Source: Rhynchopus sp. YZ270_cl-10
Lineage: Eukaryota; Euglenozoa; Diplonemea; Diplonemida; Diplonemidae
Length of the DNA: 64,000 bases
Assembly: GCA_964035575.1 (NCBI GenBank)
Contig: OZ037890.1
Coordinates: 868,001 to 932,000 of the forward strand
Reading direction: 5' to 3'
Shown here piece by piece: positions 1 through 12,482 of this stretch. A program made the translations under genes and the position numbers. A model generated the notes under the pieces. That model ran no database searches. It worked only from the letters and a program-made list of their open reading frames with translations, and was not told the origin of the DNA. How positions within the stretch are numbered: position 1 is the first letter of the stretch; every line of letters begins with the position of its first letter.

Positions 1-550
1 TCTCTTTTTTTTTACGTTTTTTGTTTTGTTTGTTTGTTTCCCCCTTTTAAGGTGCCTAAGAATACAATACTATGCCGTTAGGATCATCTTGCTAAGGGGA
101 GGGGTTTTTTTTTGGAGCAAAGGAGGGGTTTTTGGAGGGGGGAAAGGGCACGTTGTTAGATACGTGCAGGTCATATCCGTCTTTCTAGCGTTTTCTTTTA
201 TATTTCCGATTCAGCTTTTTGTTTGTGTAAACAACAAGAGGCTTAGGTTCATCTTTATATAAAACCCTGTTTTATTTTATTTTATTTTTGAAAAAACGCA
301 GCATTTTTTACTGCCCAAATTTTCCGAATCCTCCCCCCCAGACTCCCAGACACCAACAAAGGTTGGTGTGCGAACCACGCCAGAACTTTTCTTTTTTTGT
401 GGCTGGAATAGATACTTTTTTTTTCTCTCTTTTTGCAGCAGTCCCAGAGATATTGTGTTTGCTGATAAAAAAAATGGGTGGGGGAAGGGCAGAGTGATAG
501 CTGACTGCCTTTCTTTTGTTTCTTCTTTTTATCTCTCTTAACCCTTCAAC

Positions 551-656
551 ATACCGTAAATATGTTGGACCGTGATAATGTTGGAACGAACGAGCGTTTT
601 TTTTTTTTGGGCAGTTCCAACATTATTACGTTCCAACATATTTACATTTACGGTAT
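551..656. repeat. Foldback (inverted repeat) element
   Basis: The left arm begins ATACCGTAAATATGTTGGA and the right arm ends with its imperfect complement, ending TTTACGGTAT. Inner arms also pair (GTGATAATGTTGGAAC with GTTCCAACATTATTAC). About 25 bases, mostly a T run, form the loop. I found no clean target-site duplication, so mobility is inferred only from resemblance to the other foldbacks in the window. Confidence 0.6.
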
Positions 657-787
657 AGCAACCAACAATGCTGTTATGTATTGAGGTGACTGAGGGGAGG
701 CTTCAGGTTCATCTTCGCTCCGCTCTCATGAAATCGAATGTCACCCAACAAAGGTTCACAGATTGTCCACCCTCCCCACTCCCTTTT

Positions 788-858
788 AAGGTGACGAGAG
801 GCTCAGGGTCATCTTATTAGTGCCTAAGCACGGAGAAAGTCTTAGTGGCATCTTTTCT
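788..858 (+). repeat. Two degenerate copies of the CTAAGC/GCTTAG hairpin repeat
   Basis: The first copy reads AGGTGACGAGAGGCTCAGG followed by GTCATCTTA. The second reads TGCCTAAGCACGGAGAAAG followed by TCTTAGTGGCATCTTTT. Both match the dispersed family described at 21641, but the stem pairing is eroded. Both have the orientation of the genes. Confidence 0.55.
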
Positions 859-1093
859 CTCTGAGAGCAGTTCCCCAGGATGCACTCTCTCATCTGCCAC
901 CTTTTTTTACGCAACGGAGAACTTACTTTTGAGAAAGACAATATAAAAAAAAAGGATAGCTTTCGCCACTCCCCTTTATACGTCGAGTGTGTTAGGTGGG
1001 GATATCCACGGAGCTTAGAATGTACTCATCTCTCACTACCACTCACCTGCAGAAAGACATTCACCCCCTTCCCCCCTTTTTTACACAAAAGAA

Positions 1094-3517
1094 ATGTCAA
1101 AGCGAGAGGCGAAAACGATCCCCGTGTTTTTGCGTGTCCGGCCCCCAAACGGAGGAGAGAAGGATAGGGGGGACAACTGCGATGTTATCGACTTTCAGGG
1201 TGACACCGTCGTGAAGCTTGCAGACCAGCCGACCCTGTACAACTTCGACAAGGTCTTCCGCCAGGACAGCAAGCAAACCGACGTTTTCGATGCGGTCGCG
1301 AAGAAGGCTGTGATGGACTGTTTTGATGGCTACCACGGACTGCTCTTTGTCTACGGACAGACCGGAACCGGGAAGACCTTCACCATCTCTAACAAAGACA
1401 AAGGCCAGGAGGGGGTTCTGCAGCAAGCTGTCCAGATGGTCTTTGATAAAATCGGTGATGACACGTCGGGGGACTACGAGGTGCAGTGCTCCTTTGTGCA
1501 GATCTACCGTGAGGTCGTAGAGGACCTTTTGGATAAGGAGCGCGCAAAGCGACCGGATCATGACCGCAAGAGCTTAGCGTTGCGCGATGACCCAGATATT
1601 GAGGGCGGTGTGTATCTGACCCCGCTGACACAGCCGACAGTGTATAGTGCACAGAACACAACACACGACGGTGCAAAGGCTGTTATGAAGCTTTTTGAAT
1701 ACGGTGACCTTCACCGTTCCGTTGGCTGCACTAAGATGAACAACAAATCCTCCCGTTCGCACACAGTGTTCACCCTCTACATCACCCGTCGCAACAAGCT
1801 TAGCGACGCTGATTACGATTCTGGCGAAGTCGGCAAACAAGAGTTCAAAGGACGTCTCATCCTCGTCGATCTCGCAGGGTGCGAGCGTCTCAGCAAGACC
1901 GAGGCGACAGGGAAGACCCTCAAGGAGGCAGCGTCCATCAACTCCTCGCTTCTCTCCCTCGGGAAGTGCATTCAGGCGCTTACAGACCCGAAGCAGATGG
2001 TACCCTTCCGGTATGTGCATTATTAAAAGCGGAAGATGAACAACGAAGAAACTATCTTACAATTTCTGTTCGTTGGAGACCTTTTTTTTTTTTTTGAGAA
2101 TCAAATCAATCAAAAAAAACCCAATTTTTCATAGTGATCTTACCCTACCTTTGAGTCATGAGAGAAGCCTTTTTTTCACACCATTTTCCACAAAAAAATA
2201 AAACACACCACAGTGAATCGAAGCTGACCCGTCTCTTGCAGTACAGTTTGTCCGGAAACGGTAAGACCTCTATTGTTGTCACAGCAGGGCCGAGGTATGT
2301 CACATCTCACTCACAACACTGAAACAACTCTTAACACAACTATACCATCACCACCCCACACCACAGCGAGAACAACCTTGGCGAAACTAAGGGTGCAATC
2401 CAATTTGGACAGCGTGCGATGACTATCAAGGTGCATGCGAAGAAGCACGTTGAGATTGACTACAAAGCGTTGTGCAAGCAGCTGCAGGCACAGCTTGACT
2501 CACGTGGCGACACGGCCAACCAGCAGCTCATTGACGAGGTCAACATGGAGATGGAGGAGATTGTTGCGAAGAAGGACGAAACCATTGAGCTTCTCGAGGC
2601 CGAAATCAGCCTCTACAAGAACGGCGGCGGGCCCGCCAAGGCAGCTGCAGGCGCCACTGCCGCCGCCACCTCCTCCTCCAAGTCAGGCTCCGCAAAACCT
2701 GCCTCCACCAAGCCAGGCAAGACTGCTGTTGTGTCATCAGGCGGTGGTGGTGGTGGTGGTGGTGGTGGTGCAGACTTCGACCAAGAAGGCTTCAACGCGC
2801 AGATGAAGAAGCTAGAACAGAAGCTTGACGACAAAGGAAGCGAGCTGACGAAGCTGAAGAAGGACAAACTCTCCCTCACGAAGGAGAAGACCGCAGCGGA
2901 GGAGAGCCTCCAGCAGAAGACGTACGACCTCAACATCCTTGCCATGAAGCTGCAGGGCAGTCTGCGCGAGAAGGACGACCAGCTTGCACGCATGCAGGGT
3001 GCCCTCCTCAAGCTCAAGCAAGGCGACGTCTCCGCGGCCTCCCTCCTCGAGGCGGAAGAAGCCTCCCCACGCCCCGACAACATGAAGGATGACGAATACA
3101 TCAACAAGCTCCAAGCCGCTATCAGAATGATGCGCGAACGTGAATCGAAAATGACCACATACCACGAAAAGGCGCGTGAGGCGATTCTCTACCAAGCACA
3201 AAAGGCGGAAGATTCTCGTCTCGAACAAGAAGAAATCAAAGAAAAGGTATGATCAAAACACAACGTCTGGGGGGAAATGACATTATTCCACACCTTCTTC
3301 CAAACGCAAATTGCGATAACGATGGGAAAGGTGGCGACATTCTTCTGCATGTTTATCTTCACCCTTTTTTTGGTGACGAAGCAAAGGTGGTTGATCTTTA
3401 TAACAGAAATTTCTTGTAAAAATGGGTCTATGAAAAACACAACATAAACAGCTCTTGAAAGAGATCAAGAAACGGAAGGAACTCGATGAAACATACCAGA
3501 AACTGAAGGGAAGATAA
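1094..3517 (+). CDS. Kinesin, N-terminal motor, 4 exons, about 647 aa
   Basis: A microtubule motor ATPase. Inferred exons are 1094-2010, 2214-2294, 2367-3246 and 3452-3517. All junctions keep frame and restore the conserved motor segment SKLTRLLQYSLSGNGKT across intron 1. The motor domain covers about residues 8-350. The P-loop GQTGTGKT is at 88-95, switch I NNKSSRSH at 216-223 and switch II DLAGCE at 259-264. A long coiled coil follows, broken by an Ala/Ser/Lys linker and a run of about ten glycines encoded by GGT repeats. Introns start GTATGT, GTATGT and GTATGA; the first two end in CACCACAG and the third in AAACAG. The start is the ATG after ACACAAAAGAA. The motor is certain. The subfamily is not, because the tail is short and carries no recognisable cargo domain. 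A flagellar or cytoplasmic transport role is inference. Confidence 0.9.
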
Positions 3518-5361
3518 GGTACAAAGGATGAAACCACGCGGTTTGTGGCTGCAAGGACCGGCGTGCCCTAGACACATTGAACCCCTTTTTTTTTTCCCTT
3601 CTTTCGTCCTCAAACCTTCCTCCCTTCTCTGTATTCCTGCTGCGGTTAAATCTCGCTTGCTCGTAAATGACTATTTTTCTTTTGTTTTTATACTTCCGTT
3701 GGGGGAGGATACTAATCTCTCTTTAAGTTGCCTACGCACGAGAGCCTTCGGTTCATCTTATAAACCCCTTTTTTTGCGGATTCGGATCTGCTCAGGCATA
3801 TTCATCTTGGAGAAGGGAGATGGGGGGTAAAATGGTTTCCTCCAAAAAGCTGTTTTGAAACACAACGCGACCGTTACATAGGGTGCAGTATGTTTACTTC
3901 GCGCCTTCTCATAGGGGGTTCATATTACGTAGAAAAAAAGGGGGGGTTTTTTTTTGTCGTTTTGTTCGAAACGTAGTTCCGTTCATTGCATTTGTGGTTC
4001 ATATGCTTGAAAGATGTGTGTGTTTGTGTGTCCGAGAGGCGCATTCATCTTGCAAGTTATCTTTATTTTTTTGGAATTTTTGGAATTTTTGAAAACTTTG
4101 AAAACTTGGTTGGATTAGTATAGCAATAGCGAGGTGTTTAGCACTTTCCACTTCTCTTTTTTTTTTGGTGTATGCGCATGCGAGGCGCATTCATCTTACA
4201 AGGTTTTCTTGTTTTCTTGTGAATTTTGTTCTTTTTTAAAATTTCGTGAAAATGGTGATAGGGTTCGAGATTGTTGTCGACACAGCAAAAAAAAAAAAGA
4301 GAGAGAGAGAGGAAAAAAACTAACCACCCCACAGAATTAAAACATTCTCAGCAGAATTGAGACCCCCTCTCCCCCCCTTTTTTACCCATCGCTTTTATTA
4401 GGGTATTTGTGTTCATCTGGGGCTGGGATGGTATGTGGGTTACTCGGAGGTCCTTGCGTCAAGCAACTACCATTTTATTATAGAGAAAAGTGTGCTGCAC
4501 ATTTTTATTTTTTTTTTATTATTATTTTTGTGGTCTTCTTTTTTAGGTGGCAAGGGTAAGAGTTCATCTTCCCGCACTTCGTTGTTTCGTGTATTGAGAC
4601 TTTTGTTTTGTTTTTTTTTTTTTCTTTTCAAGATGTGAAGCAAATATTTCATCTTCCAACTCTTTGTTTGGGTACATTTAGTGCACCCTATTATACCTTC
4701 TATTCAGTAGAATAGTTAGTATATGAAACAATCTTCCAACTCTTTTTTCCCTCTCATCATTGGAGAGATTCACACAAAATCTGGCCACCTCTCCCCCAGC
4801 TTGGTACAGGAGTGTGCTGCTGAGTTATTTTTTTTTTCCCTTCTGGGGCGGCACTTTGAGCGCACAAACAAAAGACCCAATCTTTTTTTTTTTGATTCAC
4901 ATTTGAGCGCAGTACCCTACAATAGGGTATTGAGTATTGAAAAAAAAAACCCATTTCTTGGTGGGCTATAGTCAACGCAACTATCGTATGGGATGGGGAT
5001 GGGGTTTTGCACGAAAAAAAAAGGGGTGGGAGGGAAGGGGGTCGTTGTGAACTATTTATTTCGTCGGGAAGTCAAAGTGCCTGTGTATGCAGACGTTTGT
5101 TTTATTTTATTTGTTATTTGCACTTTCAACTTCACCAATGATGGGTCGAGCTGGATATAGGGAAAATTATGGTTACAGGGTCCCCCCCAGTGTTATCGGA
5201 CACGCACCAAAGGTACACTGTCATGAGAGGGCTTTTGTATTGCATAGCCACATTTTATTTGCACCCCTCCGCTCTCTCTTTCTTGATGGCTAAGTCCGAG
5301 AAGGCTCCGGCTTAATTCCATATTACCAACTTTTTCTTCAGGGATGAACCCTAAAAAAAGG
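3518..5361. other. Intergenic region rich in hairpin and dispersed repeats
   Basis: No gene is seen. Hairpin-family copies occur at about 3725-3762, 4027-4057 and 4170-4203, each ending in CATCTTA or CATCTTG followed by a T-rich tail. A copy of the GGCTGG...CGGAGG family lies near 4420-4480 and a copy of the GGTACACTGTCATGAGAGGG family near 5205-5250. The rest is poly-T and C/T-rich sequence. Confidence 0.55.
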
Positions 5362-6610
5362 GGGTCTCTTTTTCGTTGAACTCGCACCCCCTCGATTTTC
5401 CCCCTGCCATTTCTTTTTTGATCCGAAAAAAACACAAAACAAAGAATGGAACGAACAAAATCTGCATCCCCCCCTTTTTTTACCTCCCTGCCTCATTTTT
5501 TCACCCATTCCCCAAAAAAACACATGTCACCACTTCCAGAAATACATGCACACTCAAAGGTAGAGTGTGCTGTCCATTGTACACTGTAGTGGGTAGAAGA
5601 AGAAATATACCAAACCGGCAGCACACCGGAGGGGGGGATACGGAACCATGCCTTCAAAAAACCCTAATGCATGCAGGGTGATCTTCACAAACGATGAATT
5701 CCCCACAGAGCCTCCGGTATGCGTATTGTTGCGTTTTATGGGCCACGTCTGGTGGGCTCGCCTCCTCCCCTTTTTTTTTTTGTTGCCACAAAACAACACA
5801 AACACACAAAAAAACAGTGGATATTGCACAACTGTGGCAACGCAACCGAGGCAACTACACTACTCCAAAAATTTATCAAAAAATCAAAAAACACATACAC
5901 ACACAGGAGGAGCGCAAATACTGCATCATCGACAAAACCAAGGCTATTAAGAACTATAAGACCACCTTTTCGACTAAGGTGGGCAAGGTACACACACACA
6001 GCCCTCCCTCCTCTCTACACAAAACACCGCAATATTTTTTGCGATTTCGGGGGTTTCTTTTTAATCCTCAGAAAAAAAATCCATTTTTTGTTATAAAAAA
6101 CTCTACTTTACTTCACGCAGCTGATGCTGCTAACGAATGTGATCAAAGGTGGCTAAGAGAGCACGTCATCTTATATAATTTTTTCTTACTTCATCATCAA
6201 CCTCACAGTCCATGGACGGATATATTCTCTGCACCGCAAAGGGGAAGAAAGAAACCGGCTACAAACCAGGGGAGGAGCTGGACATGTCACAGCCAATTCC
6301 GATCGGCGAGAAGAAGATGTTTGTCATTTATTTGAAGCCTGCCGACGACGCGGCTGCTGCTGAGGGTGCAGCCCCGCCGCCCAAAACCCCGAAGAAGGCT
6401 GCGAAGAAGGCGGCGAAGAAACCTGGCGCCAAGCCAGGCGGAAAGGCCGCAACAAAGCCTTCTGCAGAGCCATCACCTCCGCCCCATCCTGGAGGCGAAG
6501 CGGCGGCTCCACCTAGCCCCAAATCATCGAAGGAAGAATCACCACCTGGAACACCAACGAAAAAGAAGAAGCCTATACAAAAAAGGGCCCGCAGAACCTT
6601 CTGTGTGACT
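5362..6610 (+). repeat. Segmental duplication, partner of 7448-8680
   Basis: From TTTTTCGTTGAACT (5362) to the GCAGAACCT near 6592-6600, this block matches 7448-8680 with few differences, mostly in homopolymer and CA-repeat length. The duplicated unit includes 5' flank, two exons, two introns and the start of the third exon of the downstream gene. High identity in introns as well as exons argues for a recent direct duplication of DNA, not a retrocopy. Confidence 0.85.
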
Positions 6611-6622
6611 CATGACGCCTAG
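5648..6622 (+). pseudogene. Truncated copy of the SAM/WW gene (exons 1-3 only)
   Basis: This copy keeps exon 1 (5648-5716), exon 2 (5907-5987) and the beginning of exon 3 (6209 onward), with the same GTATGC and GTACAC donors and CA-rich acceptors as the intact gene at 7729. The frame stays open through the Lys/Pro-rich linker. Homology then stops near 6600, and a new tail ending RTFCVTHDA leads to a stop at 6620-6622. The result would be about 187 aa and would lack the helical repeats, coiled coil, SAM and WW domains. It is probably a non-functional partial duplicate, but a short expressed protein is possible because frame and splice sites are intact. Confidence 0.7.
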
Positions 6623-7447
6623 TCTTGGGTGATGCGAATATATCCGTGTGGTTCATGCCGCCTATCCGTAGGTGCTGCGACTTCTTCTGTGTGATGCACG
6701 CACTCCTCCCCATGGCACTAGTGCTGCCCCCGGACTGTCTGGATGTGGTCGTCCTCTTTCATGCTACCTGACCGGATGACCTGTGTGTGGAGGTTCCTTG
6801 CTGTCTGGCTGTTTGTGTGAGGTTGAAGCCCCTGTTGGCCTGGCCGGGCTGTGTTGGACAAGTGTTGTGTGCGTCGTGAGGTCGCGCTCCCCCCCTCCTC
6901 CCCTTCGGCGGATTCTCTTCCACTATGTTTTCCGTATGCAGCTTGGATATCCTGAGGTTGGCCCTGTGTGGAGTGTTTGGCGCATGTGTGCATACCAAAA
7001 GACCATCTCCGCCTTCCTGCGCCACGGGGTGCTGCGACTGCTTCTGTGTGACTCTCGAGTGCCTTGACATGGGTGCTACGACTTCTTCTGTGCGCCTCTG
7101 GTAGCTGTGACAGGTTTCTGTGTGTTGTGTGTACTCTTGTTGTGGAGGGCCACCTGATGCTGGGCGAGGTTCCTTCTATGCCGATCACCTTCTGCGTAAC
7201 GAACAGCAAGTCTGGTAGCAGATGGTGGGTTCAACGATGTTTCTCAGTGTGCGCGACGGCGGTGGTAGCCGACTGTGAGTGTGATGTTTTATGTGTGGCA
7301 CGATGACCTGCTGCGTGTGTCCGTGTGCGACACGCTGGATACCTATGTTCCGTTTGCCGTGAATCCTTGCCGTGCGAATTTCTTCCTTGTACACCGCTGC
7401 TTCTTCTGGCTCCCTGGCATCATGGCTCCGCCCTCAACAAATGGGTT
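6623..7447. other. GTG-rich spacer between the duplicate copies
   Basis: This stretch has no poly-T runs and a higher GC content than the other spacers. It contains degenerate repeats of a motif like GGTGCTGCGACTTCTTCTGT (near 6671, 7029 and 7071). Open frames exist on both strands but none resembles a known protein, and codon structure is not convincing. It may be the remains of an inserted sequence that truncated the upstream copy. Confidence 0.4.
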
Positions 7448-7728
7448 TTTTTTCGTTGAACTTACACCCCCTCGATTTTCCCCGCCATTTCTTTTCTGAT
7501 CCGAAAAGAACACAAACCAAAGAATGGAATGAACAAAATCTGCATCCCCCCACCCTTTTTTTTTTACCTCCCTGCCCCCCTCTTTTTCACCCATTTCCCA
7601 AAAAACACATATCACCACTTTCAGAAATACATGCACACTCAAAGGTAGAGTGTGCTGTCCATTGTACACTGTAGTGGAAGAAGAAATATACCAAACCGGC
7701 AGCACACCGGAGGGGGGGATACGGAACC

Positions 7729-10700
7729 ATGCCTCCAAAAAACCCTAATGCGTGCAAGGTGATCTTCACAAACGATGAATTCCCCACAGAGCCTCCGGTA
7801 TGCGTATTGTTGCGTTTTATGGGCCACGTCAGGTGGGCTCGCCTCCCCCCCTTTTTTTGTTGCCACAAAACAACACAAGCCGCACAAAAAGACAATGGAG
7901 ATGGCACAACTGTGGCAACACAACCGAGGCAACTACACTACTCCAACAATTTATCAAAAAAAAAAAACACACACACACACACAGGAGGAACGCAAATACT
8001 GCCTCATCGACAAAACCAAGCCGCTTAAGAACTATAAGACCACCTTTTCGACCAAGGTGGGCAAGGTACATACACACAGCCCCCTCCACTTTGCTTCTGT
8101 TTCAGGGTTTACTTTTTTAATCTTAAGTAAACCCATTTTTGTTACAAAAAAAATCCCCCCCTACTTTACTTCACGCAGCTGATGCTGCTAACGAATGTGA
8201 TCAAAGGTGGCTAAGAGAGCACGTCATCTTATATATTTTTTTTCTTACTTTATCAACCTCACAGTCCATGGACGGATATATTCTCTGCACCGCAAAGGGG
8301 AAGAAAGAAACCGGCTACAAACCAGGGGAGGAGCTGGACATGTCACAGCCAATTCCGATCGGCGAGAAGAAGATGTTTGTCATTTATTTGAAGCCTGCCG
8401 ACGACGCGGCTGCTGCTGAGGGTGCATCCCCGCCACCTTCACCCAAAAGCCCGAAGAAGGCTGCGAAGAAGGGTGGGAAGAAACCTGGCGCCAAGCCAGG
8501 CGGAAAGGCTGCAACAAAGCCTTCTGCAAAGCCATCACCTCCGCCCCATCCTGGAGGCAAAGCGCCGGCGGCTCCACCTAGCCCCAAATCACCGAAGAAA
8601 GCGGACGACTCTCCACCTGGAACACCAACGAAAAAGAAGAAGCCACCAAAAAAACCGCCTGCAGAACCTGCCGAAGAAGCTTCCCCAGCAGCATCCGCAG
8701 CAGCAGCCGCCCCTCCCCCCGCAGTTCCACCCCCAGAGCAATCCTTTCTCCCACCTCCTAGCTATCCTGGCGCGAATTTTGGTTTACCACAGTCCCCTTT
8801 GATTCCTGCCCCGCCGCATAGACATCCTTATCAACCATATGAAATGAGTCCAAGAAAGATGGAGATTCGAAGGAATTTGGTGGAGTTTTATATGAAGCAC
8901 AACCCTGCTAAGGTATCAGAAGTGGACGACATCCTGAAGGTCTACGAGGGAGAGGAAGACCTCCTCATGCAAAAGCTCACCGAAAAGTACGAGGCGCCGC
9001 AGGCCTCCGCGCTTTCCGCTGCGTTTGCCTCGGCTGCATCACCACCTCCTTCGGTGGTGATCAACACTCCAGCACGGCACACCACTACTACCGACCCCCG
9101 CATCCTCGCCCTCGCAACCGAACAAGAAACCAAACTCCGAAAAGAAGAAGAACGCATGAATATGGAGGTCAAAACAAAGCTTGACTCAGCACTCCGGGAA
9201 CTCCAAGAGGCGCGGCGCAAAGAATCCCTCGAAAAAGAGGACCGCATGAACCGCGAACGAAGAGAACGAGAGGAACGAGAGGCCGCGATAAAGAGAGATA
9301 TGGACCGGTCTCTCGGAGAACGAAAGGCGTTGGAAAGCTTGATTCGCGACCGCGAGGCGGAGCAACGGAGGAGAGAAGATGACATCGAAAGACGCGACCA
9401 AGACCTTCGGAGACGACAGGAGGAAATCCTCTCAGAAAAAGAGCTTCTTCTTCGCAGAGAGCTCGACTCCATCGACCGTTACGAAGCCGACGAAGCAATG
9501 CTCCGCGACAGAACCGAAAAAATGCTCTCCCACATCGACCCCTATGCCTCCTCTGCACACCACTCCTCCTCCTCTCTCGCTATGCCCAAAGTGTCTGAGG
9601 TAGTCACCTCCATCCAAGAAGAAACCACCCAACTCAAAACCGAGCTCCGCGAACTCCACTCCCAAATGCGGCGAAGCAGTGCGGATCAGAGCAATGTCCT
9701 CCCCTCTCCAGGGACCCAGCCGGCTACCCCTCATAGTCCTTCCCCAGAGGAATCTGTGAGAGAAAAGGCGGATCCAGAGTTTTTACCGGTTTTTGATGTG
9801 TTAACGAAGGCGGGGCTTCAAAAATATGGCAGTTTGTTTGCGGCACATCAATTTAATATGGCGGCATTTAAGAGGTTAAGGGATGAAGATTTGCAGGAGT
9901 TGGGGATAACTGCGGTGGGTGCGAGAAAAAGGATTTTGGCTGAAGCAGAAAAGCAAAGTATTGCCTCAAGCGTTATGGCATCAGTTGGAAATCTGCAACA
10001 ACTTCACCAGCATGTCAGCGAACAGCAGCACCCTATCCACAACATCACTCCTATCCCCCCTCTTCACGCATACGTTGCGTCACCACCTCCTCCTAGGGTT
10101 CATAGTGCTCAGCCCGCCAAGCCTGCTCAGCCTTCTTCTCCAAAAAAGCTTCCACTCCAGGTTGCGACAGCAACAATCTCATCTCCGTTTTTACCTCCAG
10201 AATCCCAGAGCGTTATTGTTGGGAGAAACAGTGCTCCGCAGGCGTATGCAGAACAGCAGGCACAACAAAGCAGGATGGCAACAATATCAACAAAGCTTGA
10301 CGATATGTACGGCCTGCTCCGTTCTGGAACTCCAGACAGATCTCCAGAAAGAGAAACGACGCATTACCCTACAATGACTTCTCCTGGACCTACATCGCCG
10401 ATCAAAATATCGTACAAAGAGCAAGAATGGCATCATGGGGTTTTGATAAGGTTTTATGAACAGATCGATCCTATTAAGGTAGCGCAGGTTGACCAGATTG
10501 TATCCCATTACTGTACGGTACCATTGCTAGAGGAGCTGTACCCAGCGTTGGCATCGATGTACCATTTGGAGCCTTCGCCTTATGCAAGCAAGGTGAGGGA
10601 GGTGTGTGAGACACACCATCCGTATCGTGCCCCGGCAACAGAAATTTTGTGTTATCTCAGTAAGGAGAGAGAAGCGGAGCTAATTGAAAGACAAATCAAT

Positions 10701-11216
10701 GAGGCTGGAGATGCAAAGGCGGCGTTGATGCAGTCAATTAGCATGCGATCTGTCCGCTTCGAGCAGTCCCATGCGGATGAGTGGAGGGGGCTCCAAGAAT
10801 GGACGGAAAATGAGGATCCAGAGAGTGGGCGGTGTTACTATTATTCAGAGGTGGCGAAGGAATCGCAGTGGGGGAAGCCGCAGGTATTGAAGAGGAGGGA
10901 TGAGTATTTGGCAGGGGATATCCATGAGATCAGCAAAACCGCGCCGTCGGATGCGCAGCTCCACTATTCGTCGAATCCGCCGATAGGTGTGCCCGCACCT
11001 CGGAACCCTACTCCCAATGAAAGCGCGACGTACACAGCGCAGAAACAGGCCCTCCGATCACAGCGCCACCAGTACTACCGTGCGTGGATGTTCGCCTTTC
11101 TTGAGAAGTACGCGCCGGAGAGGCTAGGGGAAGTGGAGGACCTCCTCCGGCAGTTCTCTGGGAAGGAGGATGTTATGGTGGAAAGATTGCTTTTCAAATA
11201 TGCAAAAAAGAAGTAA
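7729..11216 (+). CDS. SAM- and WW-domain protein with three helical repeats, 1033 aa
   Basis: Exons 7729-7797, 7985-8065 and 8265-11216; phase is kept throughout. The N-terminal about 100 residues (from MPPKNPNACK) match no family I know. A Lys/Pro/Ala-rich linker follows. Three copies of a roughly 45-residue motif of pattern FY-x-HNP-x-K-x3-VD-x-IL-x2-Y-x-G-x-ED occur near 249-290, 772-816 and at the C terminus (983-1033). I know this motif from hypothetical proteins of flagellate protists, without a defined function. A coiled coil rich in Arg/Glu covers about 330-460, a SAM domain about 553-613, and a WW domain (W...GRCYYYSEVAKESQW) about 890-922. SAM and WW are protein-protein interaction modules, so a scaffold role is likely but inferred. 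The gene's 5' part is duplicated upstream at 5362-6610. Confidence 0.8.
8201..8233 (+). repeat. Hairpin-family repeat inside intron 2 of the SAM/WW gene
   Basis: The sequence AAGGTGGCTAAGAGAGCA with CGTCATCTTATAT belongs to the dispersed hairpin family, and the upstream GATGCTGCTAACGAATGTGA matches the flank of the copy in USP7 intron 6 (near 21612-21640). The same element is present in the truncated copy at 6147-6178, so it predates the duplication. Confidence 0.65.
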
Positions 11217-12422
11217 ATAGGGGAGAGTGAGAGAGAGAGAAAGAGAAGGAGAGAGAGAGGGAGGGGGGAAATAGATTTGTTGTTTTTTTTTTTTGTAAAA
11301 AAATGTGAAAAAAGGGTTTGTTTTGGGAGTTTTTTGAGGGGGTTTTTTTTTGTAGAAAAGAAGAAAAGAAAAATGTAAAGTCTAAAAAGAGAGAGAGAGA
11401 GTGAGTGATGAGGTGGTCAAATTAGTGAGTCCTCGTTTTAAATCTTTTGTTCAGTGCCTGCGTCCCAGAGGCGTTTGCACTATCAACTTCACTTTTTTTT
11501 TTTTTTGCGAGAACCCGATTTTTTTTTTTGCTCTGTTTTGCAGGCGTTTTTTTGTAAGACACCGTCCCTCCCTTAGTCAACGTTTAATCCAAAAAAAAAA
11601 AAAAAAATAGTACAGGAGAACAATTGTAAAGAACCAAAGGCATATGTGGTGGTCACCACCAGCATGGTGTCCATTTTGTGCTAATTATTTCAACAAAAAA
11701 AAAGTTTTTCATTTTTTTGTGGTGATCGGAAAACCCTCTCTCTTTTAGCGAAGGTAACCCGAGGGTCTATGGCATTTTGCCACACACACACACTCTTTAT
11801 TTTCCTGGAGGTGAGGGATGGCCCCCCTTTTTTTGTATTTATTTTTTTTTGTATACTGTCACAAGAGAATGTTTGTATTTCAAGTCGCTTTTTCTTTTTT
11901 CAATTCCAGTACCTAGGTCCGATGTACGGCGAGATGTTTGCACTTTCAACGTCTCCTTTTTTTTTACAAAACAACATCTTTTAGTTGTACTAAACAGCTT
12001 GGAGGAAGCGCTTTGGGGAAACAAAACGGGTAAAAAAAACAAAAAAACATGCTTTTGTAATTGTCTGTTTGATTCACTTTGATTTCACAAACACCAAGAT
12101 CAATTGCAGTTTTACACTTTTTTTTCCCACCCTTTTTTTTTTTTTTTCTCCCACCCAGCTTTGAGCGCACAAAAACCCGATCTTTTTTTTTTCTCTTCAC
12201 CCTTTCCTGACCAGGGTGACACACCCCCATCTCTTGTGTACCACCTCTGTGGCTACACCGCTTAGGCATATTTCCTCCCTGCCTATTTTGCCCCCCCTCC
12301 CCTCCCCTTCCCCTCAGTGAGTCCCCACCCCCTTTTGTATCTAGCAATAAATGTTTTATCGCCTCCCCAACCCCGTACTATTTTTTTCTCTAAACTACCC
12401 CCCCCGGGTTCTTTGCCTCCAA
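11217..12422. other. Intergenic region with GA repeats and one hairpin-type repeat
   Basis: No gene is seen. A GA-rich tract (11225-11260) lies just after the stop codon. Near 11452-11500 there is a TGCCTGCGTCCCAGAGGCG repeat followed by TTTGCACTATCAACTTC, also present at 27356 and, degenerate, near 26229. The remainder is poly-T and C-rich sequence. Confidence 0.5.
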
Positions 12423-12448
12423 CCCTCTCCTTCTCCGCCACCTCTCAG
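12423..12448 (+). promoter_or_regulatory. Candidate trans-splice acceptor of the coiled-coil gene
   Basis: A pyrimidine tract (CCTCTCCTTCTCCGCCACCT) ends in CTCAG at 12448, leaving a 34-nt A-rich leader before the ATG at 12483. The position and composition are those of a splice acceptor with no upstream coding exon in frame, so a spliced leader is the simplest partner. This remains inference. Confidence 0.4.
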
Positions 12449-12482
12449 ACACAGTAAAAAAGACCCATATTTTGCGAGAAAT

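Larger units (their letters stand above)
1..1093. other. Intergenic region upstream of kinesin gene
   Basis: No coding sequence is supported here. The stretch holds poly-T runs, one long foldback (551-656), degenerate hairpin repeats near 788-858, and pyrimidine-rich sequence before the kinesin start. A CTGCAG at about 1048-1053 followed by a C/T-rich tract and TTACACAAAAGAA immediately before the ATG at 1094 could form the 5' leader. Short open frames in the region are low-complexity and I do not treat them as genes. Confidence 0.6.
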